From contig DALZZF010000001.1 in NCBI GenBank assembly GCA_031987605.1, forward strand, positions 62,001-126,000: a stretch of DNA of 64,000 nt, written 5' to 3'. The stretch's first letter is position 1; each line of letters starts with the position of its first letter. The DNA comes from JAFAGO01 sp031987605. Its GTDB lineage: Bacteria; Bacteroidota; Bacteroidia; Flavobacteriales; Weeksellaceae. Positions 31,769 through 40,993 of the stretch are shown one piece after another. The position numbers were made by a program, and so were the translations under genes. The notes under the pieces were generated by a model. It was not told the DNA's origin, made no database searches, and worked only from the letters and a program-made list of their open reading frames with translations.

Positions 31769-32773
31769 TTATTTCACAAAAATATAATTTCCGTTTACAT
31801 TGTCGATATAAATATTGTACATTTCCGATTTCATTGCTTTGTCATATTGAACGGAGCCATCTATTGCTGCAGCCAATCCGCCCATCAGCCCAAAAAATAA
31901 ATATACAGAAGATGTTTTGATTTCTTCAGGGAACAAGGCAAGACGATTGCCTACGATATAATAACCCCGATCGTCTTTTCCCATGGGTAAAAATCCCATT
32001 GCCGTATTTTTGTAGGCTTTTCCTCCCTCTACATAAATCGTTATTTTTCGCTGTGGAAGCGTCTTTCCTGTAATTGTATTTTCGGCTTTCTGTACTTTAT
32101 CTTCATTTTTCACAACAGAAAAGTTTTCCAATGGTTGCTGATTGAGAAATGAAAAATAATCGGTATAAACGCCATCTTTTAATTCGGGAACAGTAAATGC
32201 TGGTAATTTTTCCTTAATGAGACTATAGTAAGTATTGAGCTGATCTTCGGTAAATGCAATAGGCTGAGGTTCGGCACGAAAGGATTCTGAGATGAGTTTC
32301 TGCATCACTTTCTGGAGATTTTCTGCATAATCGGAAGGAATTCCCGGCGTTTGTTTGGCATTTAATTTTACCACATTTTCATTTCTTCCGAGCAGAAAGT
32401 ATTGATTTTCATTTTTCTGAAATATGCTGAAATTCATTTCCAAAAGACAATAGATGTTGCCTTCTTTAACTTCATTTCCAAATTGAAGACTTTCAATAAG
32501 AAAAACCAGATCCCGACTTCCTGTAAGTTTTTTATTGGAGCGGTAAAACCATTCTGTTATATCTTTTTCCATATCATTTGTTGGAAAACTCATGGTGTAT
32601 TCATTTCCTCTGAAAATCATGGTTTTCAGAGTCTTATCTTTTCGGATGTCTTTTACAGTAAAACTCTTTGTGGTATTGGTAAAATCCTTTAAAGGCATTT
32701 TCAGTTTGATGTATTCAGTTTTTTGTGCGAATGAAAGGATGGGCAGCAACAGGAATAATAAAAATTTCTTCAT
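31769..32773 (-). CDS. Secreted protein of unknown function
   Basis: A 334-residue protein with a signal peptide (1-16, SFA-Q) and no lipobox. The mature part shows beta-rich segments (for example GNIYCLLEMNFSIF and YYIVGNRLALFPEE), a predicted helical linker near 150-190, and a C-terminal hydrophobic stretch near 290-305 (SSVYLFFGLMGGLAAAIDG) that could be a transmembrane helix or a buried one. No catalytic motif or named domain is recognised. It lies alone between a Spy-like gene and lepA. Confidence 0.65.
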   Translation of the reverse strand: MKKFLLFLLLPILSFAQKTEYIKLKMPLKDFTNTTKSFTVKDIRKDKTLKTMIFRGNEYTMSFPTNDMEKDITEWFYRSNKKLTGSRDLVFLIESLQFGNEVKEGNIYCLLEMNFSIFQKNENQYFLLGRNENVVKLNAKQTPGIPSDYAENLQKVMQKLISESFRAEPQPIAFTEDQLNTYYSLIKEKLPAFTVPELKDGVYTDYFSFLNQQPLENFSVVKNEDKVQKAENTITGKTLPQRKITIYVEGGKAYKNTAMGFLPMGKDDRGYYIVGNRLALFPEEIKTSSVYLFFGLMGGLAAAIDGSVQYDKAMKSEMYNIYIDNVNGNYIFVK

Positions 32774-32854
32774 TGTAAATTAAAAACTTGGAGTAAAAAT
32801 ACTTTTTTCTGGTAGTAAAAACAATCAAAATTTTTGGTTTTTTCGCAAAAAAAC

Positions 32855-32881
32855 AACCTCCGCAAAAATTCTGCTGAGGTT
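32855..32881 (-). terminator. Terminator of the Spy-like/sigma operon
   Basis: Arms AACCTC (32855-32860) and GAGGTT (32876-32881), with further pairing GCA/TGC inside, followed on the minus strand by a T-rich tail. Confidence 0.55.
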
Positions 32882-32905
32882 GCCGAACGTAAAAAAAATA
32901 AACTA

Positions 32906-33421
32906 CTATTTAATTCTCTTTTTGCCGTTTTCGGATTTTTCGGTTTTGCGATCCATCATTTTCTCGCGGATCATGCCTTCAGTCTGATACATTTTCAGGA
33001 CTTGCTGCGGACGGCAAATTTTCATAAACTTTCCGGCGTATTCTTTCCGGTTATTCAGCAGCTGCTGCCCGACATCAAAACTTTGATTGAGTTTCTGCTT
33101 GGCTTCTTCATCGCTTATGGCGTTGTAATCTTCAGGGCGCTGAAAACGGCTTTTTATTTCCCGTTGCTTTTCCAGATATTCGGAATATATTTTCCGGAAT
33201 TCTTCCTGTTTTTCATCGGGAATTTCCAGTTCTTCCACCATGATGTTTTCCCGAAATTCTTTCATGAGTTTTGTGCGTTCTTCAGGAGACATTTTATTGA
33301 TGGTTTCTTTTCTTTTTTCCGGCGACATCTGATTGAATCCCTGTGCTAAATTCTGCGCATTCAATATTCCAAAAACCGTCAGGAATAAAAATATCTGTAT
33401 TGTTTTCATTTTTTTCAACAT
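32906..33421 (-). CDS. Spy/CpxP-like periplasmic protein
   Basis: A 171-residue exported protein. I chose the ATG at 33421 (MLKKMKTIQIFLFLTV...); an internal ATG at 33409 is equally possible. The signal peptide ends near ILNA-Q. The mature part is almost entirely helical and charged, with paired motifs MSPEKRKETINKMSPEERTKL and later KSRFQRPEDYNAISDEEA, the pattern of Spy/CpxP and related sensor proteins. It follows an anti-sigma gene and ends the ECF operon, a common trio in Flavobacteriia. Probably it senses misfolded envelope proteins, but this is inferred. Confidence 0.72.
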   Translation of the reverse strand: MLKKMKTIQIFLFLTVFGILNAQNLAQGFNQMSPEKRKETINKMSPEERTKLMKEFRENIMVEELEIPDEKQEEFRKIYSEYLEKQREIKSRFQRPEDYNAISDEEAKQKLNQSFDVGQQLLNNRKEYAGKFMKICRPQQVLKMYQTEGMIREKMMDRKTEKSENGKKRIK

Positions 33422-33434
33422 TTCATGGTTACCG

Positions 33435-34007
33435 TTAATTATAGAGATCCAGATAAACATCCTGCTCTGTTCCGCGGCTCATATCTGCAAATTCTGCTGT
33501 TGGCATTTCTTTAATCATCTGATCCAGCTGCAACTCTGTGTTTGCAGGATTGGCTCTTTTTGCGGTATTGTGAATTTTCATTTGTGGTTCTGTTCTCCGT
33601 CCGGAATTTATTCCTGCCAAGCTTTTTTCGCTATTATTCTCTTCTTTTTCAATGGCAGCGATTTCCTTATTCCGGATTTGACTGTTGATTTCTGCTGTGT
33701 TTCCTGGAAGTTGTGTTTTTTGAGAATCTTCCGGCGAATTTGTAGCAATGATTTCCGATTCCTCTGAAACAACTCCCGGATTTGTACTTTCATTAAACTG
33801 AATAAAACCAATAATCCCAAAAAATAGAATAACAGAAGCAGCGGCGGCATAAGTCCAGTTTAGGGGAAATATTTTTGCTTTCGGTGCTTTTACGGGAGCT
33901 TTTTGTTCAATATCATTTAAAACAGAATGCTGAATATTTTCAAAAAAACCTTCCGGAGTTTTGTAAATATTCTTTCGTTCTATATTTTCTATATCAAAAT
34001 TTTTCAT
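33435..34007 (-). CDS. Putative anti-sigma factor with one membrane helix
   Basis: A 190-residue protein downstream of the ECF sigma gene. Residues 1-45 are cytoplasmic and may contact sigma; one transmembrane helix at about 51-69 (TYAAAASVILFFGIIGFI); a periplasmic part rich in Asn, Glu and Ser follows to the end. No canonical zinc-binding motif HxxxCxxC is seen, so it is a ZAS-independent type or a derivative. Gene order (sigma, this gene, Spy-like) is the main evidence for the role. It starts 12 bases after the sigma stop. Confidence 0.7.
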   Translation of the reverse strand: MKNFDIENIERKNIYKTPEGFFENIQHSVLNDIEQKAPVKAPKAKIFPLNWTYAAAASVILFFGIIGFIQFNESTNPGVVSEESEIIATNSPEDSQKTQLPGNTAEINSQIRNKEIAAIEKEENNSEKSLAGINSGRRTEPQMKIHNTAKRANPANTELQLDQMIKEMPTAEFADMSRGTEQDVYLDLYN

Positions 34008-34019
34008 ATTCTGGAAAAA

Positions 34020-34571
34020 TTAGGATTCATAATTTTCTTTTATATATTCTTCTATCTTCTGCTTGGCATAATGATAATTGGTTTTCAGTGTTCCTACGGA
34101 CATATCGAGGATTTTACTGAGTTCTTCATACGGAAGATCATCATAATACCTCATCGTGAACACCAGTTTTTGCTTTTCGGGAAGGCTTTGAATGGCCTTC
34201 TGCAAAAGAACCTGAATTTCATCTGCATCACTTTCCACATTTTCTGCAACAAGATTTTGAAGGTGATATTCTGCATCTTCATCAGATTTTTTCATCCTAT
34301 TCATCTTATTCAACTGCTGCAATGCTTCATTGGTTGCAATCCTGTATAACCATGTGTACAACTGGCTGTCCTGCTTAAACTGATGAAAATTCTGATACGC
34401 TTTAATAAAAGTATCCTGCAAAACATCCTGTGCCAAATCATGATCCACGATCAATCTTCTGATGTGCCAGTACAATCTGCTCTGATAAGCATCCATCAAC
34501 ATGCGGACTCCTTTTTCCCGGGTTTTTCCGTCCTGCATCAGTTCTATAATGTCCGAATCCTTACTCTTCAT
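34020..34571 (-). CDS. ECF-type RNA polymerase sigma factor
   Basis: A 183-residue sigma-70 family factor of the ECF group. Region 2 covers about 22-90 (DLAQDVLQDTFIKAYQNFHQF) and region 4 about 125-180 (LPEKQKLVFTMRYYDDLPYEELSKILDMSVGTLKTNYHYA). The ATG at 34571 is used; an upstream in-frame TTG is disregarded. It probably directs transcription of an envelope-stress regulon including its own operon, held back by the downstream membrane anti-sigma protein. Confidence 0.88.
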   Translation of the reverse strand: MKSKDSDIIELMQDGKTREKGVRMLMDAYQSRLYWHIRRLIVDHDLAQDVLQDTFIKAYQNFHQFKQDSQLYTWLYRIATNEALQQLNKMNRMKKSDEDAEYHLQNLVAENVESDADEIQVLLQKAIQSLPEKQKLVFTMRYYDDLPYEELSKILDMSVGTLKTNYHYAKQKIEEYIKENYES

Positions 34572-34670
34572 CAAGATGCTTTCGTTGGTTTGATGGTAAA
34601 TGTAGTGAAAAGTTAAAAAAAAGATTTCAAAATCTGATCCAAACTTGTTTCATATTCTTATTCCTCTGCA

Positions 34671-34710
34671 AAAAAAAGAGGTTAACTTTTAACGGCTAAC
34701 CTCTTTTTTT
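34671..34710. terminator. Strong bidirectional hairpin between prc and the sigma gene
   Basis: Arms of 14 bases (34671-34684 and 34697-34710) beginning with a run of seven A and ending with seven T, suited to termination in both directions; on the minus strand it ends prc. Confidence 0.75.
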
Positions 34711-34742
34711 GAAGATGGTGAATTACGAAGAATCCGTTTTTT

Positions 34743-36863
34743 TTAATTCATTTCCGAAATCACGTGGATTCCTTCCTGAAGGTAGAAATCTCTTTTCAGA
34801 TTTTTAATCCAGTTTTCGGTTTTCTTGGCAAATGCTTCATCGGTTTTTTCGCGTGTTGCTTCATCCGGATGCAGTACAAAAACCAGTTTATTATCAATTT
34901 TATCCAGCTTTTTGAATTTTTCAATCTGGGCTTTTCTTTCTTTCATTAATGCGAAAAACCTATTCTGATTCAGGGTAATTTTTTCTACTTTATCCAGATC
35001 TTCTTTCCATTTTGCAGATTCCTGCAACAATTTGTAGTGTTGGTTGGTATTAATTCTGGACTGGCTGGAAGCCCGCAATTTATCCAGATTAAAATAATTT
35101 ACTTTACTGAAAGTTGTTGGCGGAACTTTATCCCATGCCAAAGCATAATCTTCGTAGCGTTCTCCAATTTCGGCATAGGTATAGAAATCTTTCATCTGAA
35201 TATCGGACTCAATCCCTTTTCTCTGAGTAGATTCCCCCGTAATCCGGTAGAATTTCTGAATGGTAAGTTTCAATGAGCCGAAATCTTCGCTGGTGTTCAG
35301 GAACCGATTCAAATCCACAAATGTTTGCACAGTCCCTTTACCAAAAGATTGCGGGGAACCGAAAACCACAGCACGACCGTAATCCTGCATTTCTCCGGCA
35401 AGAATTTCTGAAGCAGATGCGGAAAGTTCATTCTGCATAATCAACAGCGGACCGGTCCAGATTGGTGTATTTCCTTTGCTTTTGTAGGTCTGAATTTTTC
35501 CATTGCCGTCTTTCACCTGAACATAAGGACCTTCTGTCATGAATAGCCCCATAATATCGCCCACTTCCGTAAGTGAACCTCCACCATTGTTTCGAAGATC
35601 AAGGATAATTCCTGAAATATTCTGTTTTTTCAGTTTGAGAATTTCGTTTTTAATATCATCGGAGGCGTTTCTTCCTTTTGCATCTTCAAAATCGGTATTG
35701 AAGCTCGGCAAGTTGATGAATCCGTATTTTTTACCGTTTGGAGCATCCACCACAATGCTTCTCGCAAAGGTGTCTTCAATGGCGACTTCTTCACGGATCA
35801 TGGTGACATCGCGAATGGTTCCGTCTTTTTTCTGAACGGTTAATGTTACGGGAGTTCCTTTTTCACCGCGAATTAAACGCACGGCTTCATCGGAAAGCAT
35901 TCCCACCACGTTTACAGCGTCTTCTTTCGGTTTGGATTTTACTTTCAGGATTTTATCGCCTTCGGTTAACTGTTTCGATTTCCATGCCGGCGCTCCGATT
36001 GTTAAAGGACCGAGATACAGATAGCCTTTTTTCTCCTGAATAATGGCTCCGATTCCGATTACTTTTCCTTTAAACTGCATATCAAATTCTTCCTTGTTTT
36101 TCGGGGAATAATAGTTGGTATGCGGATCGAAGACCTCGGTATAGGCATTCATATGAATAGTAAACCAATCCATTCTGTTTCTTTTTTTGAATCTTCGGAA
36201 TGTATCGGTAATCAGGTCTTTCACCTCATCGGTTGCTTTTATTCTTTTTTGTTCCTGCGTAAGAATTTCCAATTTAATGGTATCCTTCAAACCATTTTTC
36301 TGCACGGAATCTTTCTTTTCTTTTTGGGCTTCTTCTCTGCTGTTGAGGGTTTCCATTTCCAGAAGAATATTGTATTTGATGTATTTTTTCCATTCGTTAT
36401 ACAGTTCTTGCTGATTTTCAGGAGACTTTTTCAGTTTTGGTTCCAGAATCATTTCTTCATCTTCGTCCATATTAATTGGCTTGCTTAAGATGTCTTGGGT
36501 AATTTTATCAATCTCATCCACGCGTTGATACAAACGGTCAATGGTGGTTTTGTAAAAAATAAGATTTCCCTGATTCAGGTAATCATCCAGTTTTGTTTGG
36601 TGTTTTTCAAATTCAGCCATATCCGATTTCAGGAAAAATCTTTTGGAAGGATCAATCATATCAAAATAATGATTATAAACCTCTTGTGAATAGGCATCAT
36701 TGATCGGTTTTGGACTGTAATGAAGATAAGAAAGGGTGTTTTTCACACTCACCATGATGGTTTGCATTTTTTCATCATCATTTTTCGGCGAGTTAAAACA
36801 AAATATTAGGGTTGTTAATGGCAGAAACCAGAACAACTTGTTTAACCGGAATTTTTTGAGCAT
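34743..36863 (-). CDS. prc: Carboxy-terminal processing peptidase (Prc/Tsp, S41A)
   Basis: A 706-residue tail-specific protease. An N-terminal signal or anchor (residues 7-25, LFWFLPLTTLIFCF) precedes a helical N-domain, a PDZ domain at about 245-330 (KVIGIGAIIQEKKGYLYLGPL and further), and the S41 domain. The catalytic Ser lies in NELSASASEILAGEMQDYGRAV and the catalytic Lys in GSPQSFGKGTVQT. It degrades or trims envelope proteins recognised by their C-termini and supports lipoprotein and peptidoglycan-hydrolase control. It has its own promoter about 60 bases upstream. Confidence 0.92.
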   Translation of the reverse strand: MLKKFRLNKLFWFLPLTTLIFCFNSPKNDDEKMQTIMVSVKNTLSYLHYSPKPINDAYSQEVYNHYFDMIDPSKRFFLKSDMAEFEKHQTKLDDYLNQGNLIFYKTTIDRLYQRVDEIDKITQDILSKPINMDEDEEMILEPKLKKSPENQQELYNEWKKYIKYNILLEMETLNSREEAQKEKKDSVQKNGLKDTIKLEILTQEQKRIKATDEVKDLITDTFRRFKKRNRMDWFTIHMNAYTEVFDPHTNYYSPKNKEEFDMQFKGKVIGIGAIIQEKKGYLYLGPLTIGAPAWKSKQLTEGDKILKVKSKPKEDAVNVVGMLSDEAVRLIRGEKGTPVTLTVQKKDGTIRDVTMIREEVAIEDTFARSIVVDAPNGKKYGFINLPSFNTDFEDAKGRNASDDIKNEILKLKKQNISGIILDLRNNGGGSLTEVGDIMGLFMTEGPYVQVKDGNGKIQTYKSKGNTPIWTGPLLIMQNELSASASEILAGEMQDYGRAVVFGSPQSFGKGTVQTFVDLNRFLNTSEDFGSLKLTIQKFYRITGESTQRKGIESDIQMKDFYTYAEIGERYEDYALAWDKVPPTTFSKVNYFNLDKLRASSQSRINTNQHYKLLQESAKWKEDLDKVEKITLNQNRFFALMKERKAQIEKFKKLDKIDNKLVFVLHPDEATREKTDEAFAKKTENWIKNLKRDFYLQEGIHVISEMN

Positions 36864-36925
36864 CTTATAATTTTGATAAATAGGTTGTTAAAATAATCGT
36901 TTCGTTACGAATGAAAACATAATAT

Positions 36926-36933
36926 CAAAGTTA
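36926..36933 (-). promoter_or_regulatory. Promoter -7 box for prc
   Basis: The minus strand reads TAACTTTG (TAnnTTTG), 62 bases before the prc ATG. It is back to back with the surE promoter. Confidence 0.5.
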
Positions 36934-36966
36934 ATACCTTTTTCCATAAAACCGTGAAAATTTAAG

Positions 36967-36974
36967 TATTTTTG
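36967..36974 (+). promoter_or_regulatory. Promoter -7 box for surE
   Basis: TATTTTTG matches TAnnTTTG, 15 bases before the surE ATG at 36990. An in-frame TTG at 36972 lies inside this box and is therefore not the start. Confidence 0.55.
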
Positions 36975-36989
36975 CATAAAACTCTTCAG

Positions 36990-37757
36990 ATGCAAAAACC
37001 TTTGATACTGGTGACCAATGACGATGGAATTACCGCTCCCGGAATCCGCAACCTGATTGATTTTATGAACGAAATCGGCGATGTAGTGGTGGTTGCTCCA
37101 AATTCTCCACAAAGCGGAAAAGGGCACGCCATTACGATAAATTCCACCCTTACTTACGAAGAAATTAGTCTGGAAGGCGAACAAAAAGATTTTTCTTTAA
37201 GCGGAACACCTGTAGATTGTGTGAAATTTGCTTTGGATAAAGTTTTGAAAAGAAAACCGGACTTGGTGGTTTCAGGAATTAATCATGGAGCAAATTCTTC
37301 GATTAATGTCATTTATTCCGGAACGATGTCTGCCGCTGTGGAAGCCGGTGTGGAAGGACTTCAGGCAATTGGTTTCTCTTTATTGGATTTCAGCTGGGAT
37401 GCCGATTTTACGCAGGCAAAAGAATATATTCAGGAGATTGTGCGGAAGATCCTTGCCAATCCGCTTCCGAAAGGAGTTGTTTTGAATGTGAATATTCCGA
37501 ACCTGAAAAAAGAAGAAATAAAAGGCATTAAAGTTTGCAAACAAGCGGATGCAAAATGGGAGGAAAGTTTCGATGAACGCATCAATCCTCATGGTAAAAA
37601 ATATTATTGGCTGACCGGATATTTCAACAATATGGATCAGTCCGAGGATGCCGATGAAACCGCGCTTTCCGATGGTTATATTTCTGTAGTTCCCGTAAAA
37701 TTCGATCTTACGGCTTACGAATACATTCCGAAATTAGAGCAGATTCTGGAAAATTAA
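36990..37757 (+). CDS. surE: 5'/3'-nucleotidase SurE
   Basis: A 255-residue SurE phosphatase of normal length. The metal site is built by N10-D11-D12 (ILVTNDDG) and a Ser in VAPNSPQSGKGHAIT; the conserved SGINHGANSSINVIYSGTMSAAVEA segment follows near 94-118. SurE hydrolyses nucleoside 5'- and 3'-monophosphates and short polyphosphates in the cytoplasm. The start at 36990 gives MQKPLILVTND, the family N-terminus. Its stop overlaps the convergent lutC stop by four bases, so no terminator separates the two. Confidence 0.93.
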   Translation: MQKPLILVTNDDGITAPGIRNLIDFMNEIGDVVVVAPNSPQSGKGHAITINSTLTYEEISLEGEQKDFSLSGTPVDCVKFALDKVLKRKPDLVVSGINHGANSSINVIYSGTMSAAVEAGVEGLQAIGFSLLDFSWDADFTQAKEYIQEIVRKILANPLPKGVVLNVNIPNLKKEEIKGIKVCKQADAKWEESFDERINPHGKKYYWLTGYFNNMDQSEDADETALSDGYISVVPVKFDLTAYEYIPKLEQILEN

Positions 37758-38347
37758 ATTTTCGGTTTTTTCAAAAAGAAAAGCGATAATGTTCTGGCTC
37801 CCTGTGCACCATGAACAAGGACTGCGCTGATATCCGCTGTTGCCGATGGTCCCATCACGAAACAACCGTAATGTGCTTCGGGAATTTCTACTTTTTTGTA
37901 TGCGGTGTGCATGTTTTCAGTAATATCTTCCGGATCGAGCAAAACCGCCAAGTGTTGAGATAAATATCCAATGGAATTGGTAACCAAAGATTTTTCCGTA
38001 CACCAGATCATTCCCATTTCGGCAACGCCAAATTCTGCACGAAAAACACCCAAATCTACATCCTGCAAATCGGCTGGTTTGGCAACGTGAATGTCTTTAT
38101 TTCCTTTCCATTCTTCGATTGCAGAACATACAATTTTCGCATCCGGAAGTTTTTTACGCATAATCTCCTGCGCTTCTTCCACTGAAGAAACATCGTATAA
38201 ATCCACCGCTGCCAGTTTGGCGTTGGTTTCAAAAACAGCTTTTAAATCCGATCCCGGTTTTTCAAAAGTCGGTACTTCCGGATAGGATACTTTTTCTCTG
38301 TTGGAAAGGTTGTTTCGCACGGATTGTAATAATTCTTCTTTAGTCAT
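37754..38347 (-). CDS. lutC: Lactate utilization protein C (LUD domain)
   Basis: A 197-residue LUD-domain protein of the LutC/YkgG group, the third subunit of the LutABC iron-sulfur complex that oxidises L-lactate to pyruvate. The C-terminal part MGPSATADISAVLVHGAQGARTLS is the family hallmark, and GVAEMGMIWCTE lies near 107-118. It overlaps lutB by eight bases. Its stop overlaps that of surE on the other strand. Confidence 0.9.
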   Translation of the reverse strand: MTKEELLQSVRNNLSNREKVSYPEVPTFEKPGSDLKAVFETNAKLAAVDLYDVSSVEEAQEIMRKKLPDAKIVCSAIEEWKGNKDIHVAKPADLQDVDLGVFRAEFGVAEMGMIWCTEKSLVTNSIGYLSQHLAVLLDPEDITENMHTAYKKVEIPEAHYGCFVMGPSATADISAVLVHGAQGARTLSLFFLKKPKI

Positions 38348-39725
38348 TTTCTTTTCTGTTTTTTAGGTACCAATCTCTGAAGGTTTCTTTTTTAACATCC
38401 GGAAGTTCCCGATCTTCCACCCAAGGGTCAATACTGCTAATTTTTAATAACGAGTCCGGCAAAACATGAAGCATATTATATATTGATTTTTCAACTGTTC
38501 GAAATAGTTTTGGATTTCCTAAAACGGCATCCGCCGCTGCAAATGCTACTCGTCTTCCGAAAGGAGTTTTCTTTTTTTCCATCATTACTTTTCGCCATTC
38601 CACAATCTGATCGGCAATATCAATATGTACTGGACAAATTTCGGTACACGAACCGCATAACGAAGAGTGATACGGCAATTCCGAATACATGGTTTCATCA
38701 AAAGTGGGATCCAGAATAATTCCGATAGGTCCGGAATACGTTGCTCCATACGACAAACCGCCACTTCTGCGATACACCGGACAAGTATTCATGCAAGCAC
38801 CACAACGAATACATTTCAGCGAATGCCAGAATTTATCCATTCCCAAACGTTTGCTTCTTCCGTTATCGGTTAAAACGATGTGCATTTCAGTTCCTTCTCT
38901 CGGTCCCGAAAAATGCGAGGTATATTGCGTTGCAGGTGTTCCCAGCGCACTTCTGGAAAGTAAACGGATAAATACGCCCAAATCTTCCAATTTTGGTAAA
39001 AGTTTTTCAATTCCGATACTGGCAATATGGAGAGGAGGCAAACTTGCAGTGAGATCTGCATTTCCTTCATTGGTGCATACCACAAAACTTCCGGTTTCGG
39101 CAACGGCAAAATTTCCGCCTGTCATTCCTGCATCGGCAACTAAAAATTTTGGTCGCGCATTATTACGCATTGCTTCCGCTAAAGAATGAGGGTCATCATC
39201 ATTGGGATCCGTTCCGATTGTTTTTGCAAAAAGTTGAGCTATATCTTCCGTTGTTTTCTGAATAGCAGGCATTACAATATGGCTCGGCCTTTCGTGAGAA
39301 AGCTGCTGAATACGTTCGCCCAAATCGGTTTCCAAAACATCAATCCCTTTTTTTTCCAAATAAGGAGTCATTCCACATTCTTCCTGCAACATCGATTTGG
39401 ATTTGATGATGCGTTTTACATCGTGATTGCTGAGAATGTCATACACAATAGCATTATGTTCGTCAGCATCCTTTGCAAAATGCACCTGAATTCCGTTTTT
39501 AGTGGCGTTTTCCACGAACATTTCGATATAGTGATCGAGATGCGTAAGGGTATGTTCTTTTATTTGTGAAGCCAGATTTCTCAGCTCTTCCCATTCCGGT
39601 ATTTCGGATGCCACTTTGCTGCGTTTCATTACCGCATTCCAAAGGTTTTTATCGTGTTGCGCCTCGTGTATATCATCTTGTTTGATGAATTTACGGGCAT
39701 TATCTTCTACTTGAACTTTTCCCAT
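38340..39725 (-). CDS. lutB: Lactate utilization iron-sulfur protein B
   Basis: A 461-residue LutB/YkgF protein. The N-terminal 290 residues form a LUD-type domain (GMTGGNFAVAETGSFVVCTNEGN is a conserved stretch in part). Two ferredoxin-type [4Fe-4S] motifs follow: CIRCGACMNTCPVYRR (about 308-323) and CGSCTEICPVHID (about 358-370). A C-terminal tail of about 90 residues is helical. It acts in the cytoplasm or at the membrane face as the electron-carrying subunit of the lactate oxidase complex. It lies between lutA (11-base gap) and lutC (8-base overlap). Confidence 0.93.
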   Translation of the reverse strand: MGKVQVEDNARKFIKQDDIHEAQHDKNLWNAVMKRSKVASEIPEWEELRNLASQIKEHTLTHLDHYIEMFVENATKNGIQVHFAKDADEHNAIVYDILSNHDVKRIIKSKSMLQEECGMTPYLEKKGIDVLETDLGERIQQLSHERPSHIVMPAIQKTTEDIAQLFAKTIGTDPNDDDPHSLAEAMRNNARPKFLVADAGMTGGNFAVAETGSFVVCTNEGNADLTASLPPLHIASIGIEKLLPKLEDLGVFIRLLSRSALGTPATQYTSHFSGPREGTEMHIVLTDNGRSKRLGMDKFWHSLKCIRCGACMNTCPVYRRSGGLSYGATYSGPIGIILDPTFDETMYSELPYHSSLCGSCTEICPVHIDIADQIVEWRKVMMEKKKTPFGRRVAFAAADAVLGNPKLFRTVEKSIYNMLHVLPDSLLKISSIDPWVEDRELPDVKKETFRDWYLKNRKEND

Positions 39726-39736
39726 TTTTTCTTTTT

Positions 39737-40486
39737 TTAAAAAGGTCCGTTATTAAGTACCTGTGCAATGTGAACAAATTTCAATCCTGATTTCTCTCTC
39801 TCGGCAATACCTTCTTGATGCATCAAACAAGACATGTCCGGAGAAACCACATATTCAATATGATGTCGAGAATAATCGGCAACCTTATCTTGCCCCATTT
39901 TTGCACTCACGGCTTCATCGGTTACGCAGAATGTTCCGCCAAAACCACAGCATTCTTCGGGACGATCAATAGTTTCGATCTTAATTCCCTTTACATTTTT
40001 CAGCAAATCTTCTGTTTTGTTAAAATACGGCTCCTGCCATTCAAACCGTGATGCAATATGCAATCCGCGGATTGAGCTGCACGAATTGTGAATAGCAATG
40101 GTATGAGGAAATTCAATTTGCGAAAAATCTTTTATCTGAAGCACATCATGAATAAATTCCACCAACTCAATTGTTTTGGTACGGATTTGCGTAACTTCAT
40201 CGGTTTGCGGAATGGCGGTCATGTGCAGTTTAACATGTTTTACACAGCTTCCTGCCGGACCTACAATATAATCCACATCCAGATTTTTGAAATTTTCGCA
40301 GAACTGCGTTTCTGTTTTTATGGAATGTTTTTCATCACCTTCATTTGCCATGGGTTGTCCACAACAGGTTTGTTCCAAAGGAAAAACAACCTCAACTCCC
40401 AGTTTTTCAAGAAGTTCAAGCGTGGCAATTCCTACTTTTGGATAAATGAGATCGATATAACAGGGTATAAATAAGGCAACTTTCAT
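39737..40486 (-). CDS. lutA: Lactate utilization protein A (CCG-domain iron-sulfur protein)
   Basis: A 249-residue LutA/YkgE protein with two cysteine-rich CCG domains: FPLEQTCCGQPMANEGD near 36-52 and EECCGFGGTF near 177-186, which bind an unusual iron-sulfur cluster as in heterodisulfide reductase. It starts the lutABC operon. No lactate permease (lutP/lldP) is adjacent, and no TAnnTTTG box was seen upstream; the long 507-base gap before the LytTR gene may hold other control signals. Confidence 0.92.
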   Translation of the reverse strand: MKVALFIPCYIDLIYPKVGIATLELLEKLGVEVVFPLEQTCCGQPMANEGDEKHSIKTETQFCENFKNLDVDYIVGPAGSCVKHVKLHMTAIPQTDEVTQIRTKTIELVEFIHDVLQIKDFSQIEFPHTIAIHNSCSSIRGLHIASRFEWQEPYFNKTEDLLKNVKGIKIETIDRPEECCGFGGTFCVTDEAVSAKMGQDKVADYSRHHIEYVVSPDMSCLMHQEGIAEREKSGLKFVHIAQVLNNGPF

Positions 40487-40993
40487 TTTGCGAGGTGTAT
40501 TTTCAAATCGAAAACCAATTTACAACGAAAACCAATTTTGACTTCAGTTTTTCGGGTAAATTCCTTTTTATTGCGGTAATTTATAATTGTTACAAATAGG
40601 AAATTATTTTGTTTTGAAGAGAAAAACAAACACGGATTATTAAAATTTGCAAGGCATCAGGAATGTAAAAATTTTGCAAAACGAATGGCAACCAAAGAAG
40701 ATTTGTGAGGTTATTACATCGCTTCCTATTTCTAATTCAATATGATAAAATATGCGTCATTTTAAACATATCGACAAAGAGAATTTAGATTTCTGAGAAA
40801 TGACAAACATTGTGTTTAAAGTTTTTCTCATCTTTTTTAAGATATGAAATAATCAAAAAGATTTTTTCAGAAATGTGTGGCTCAGAATTCTTTTGTACAA
40901 TTTTTTTTACCGATTATACAGTAATTGCAGACGTTTGTCCAAAAAAAATAATTCCACAAATTAATTTGCTAAATTTATCCAAACTAAACCACT
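40487..40993. other. 507-base intergenic region between lutA and the LytTR regulator
   Basis: No credible ORF is present; a 63-codon frame near 40810 begins with a non-ATG codon and lacks a recognisable protein. The DNA is AT-rich and holds the divergent control regions of lutABC and the LytTR/LytS operon. The closest promoter-like word is TAAATTTA at 40972-40979, one base off TAnnTTTG, before the regulator. No stable hairpin was found by eye. Confidence 0.5.
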
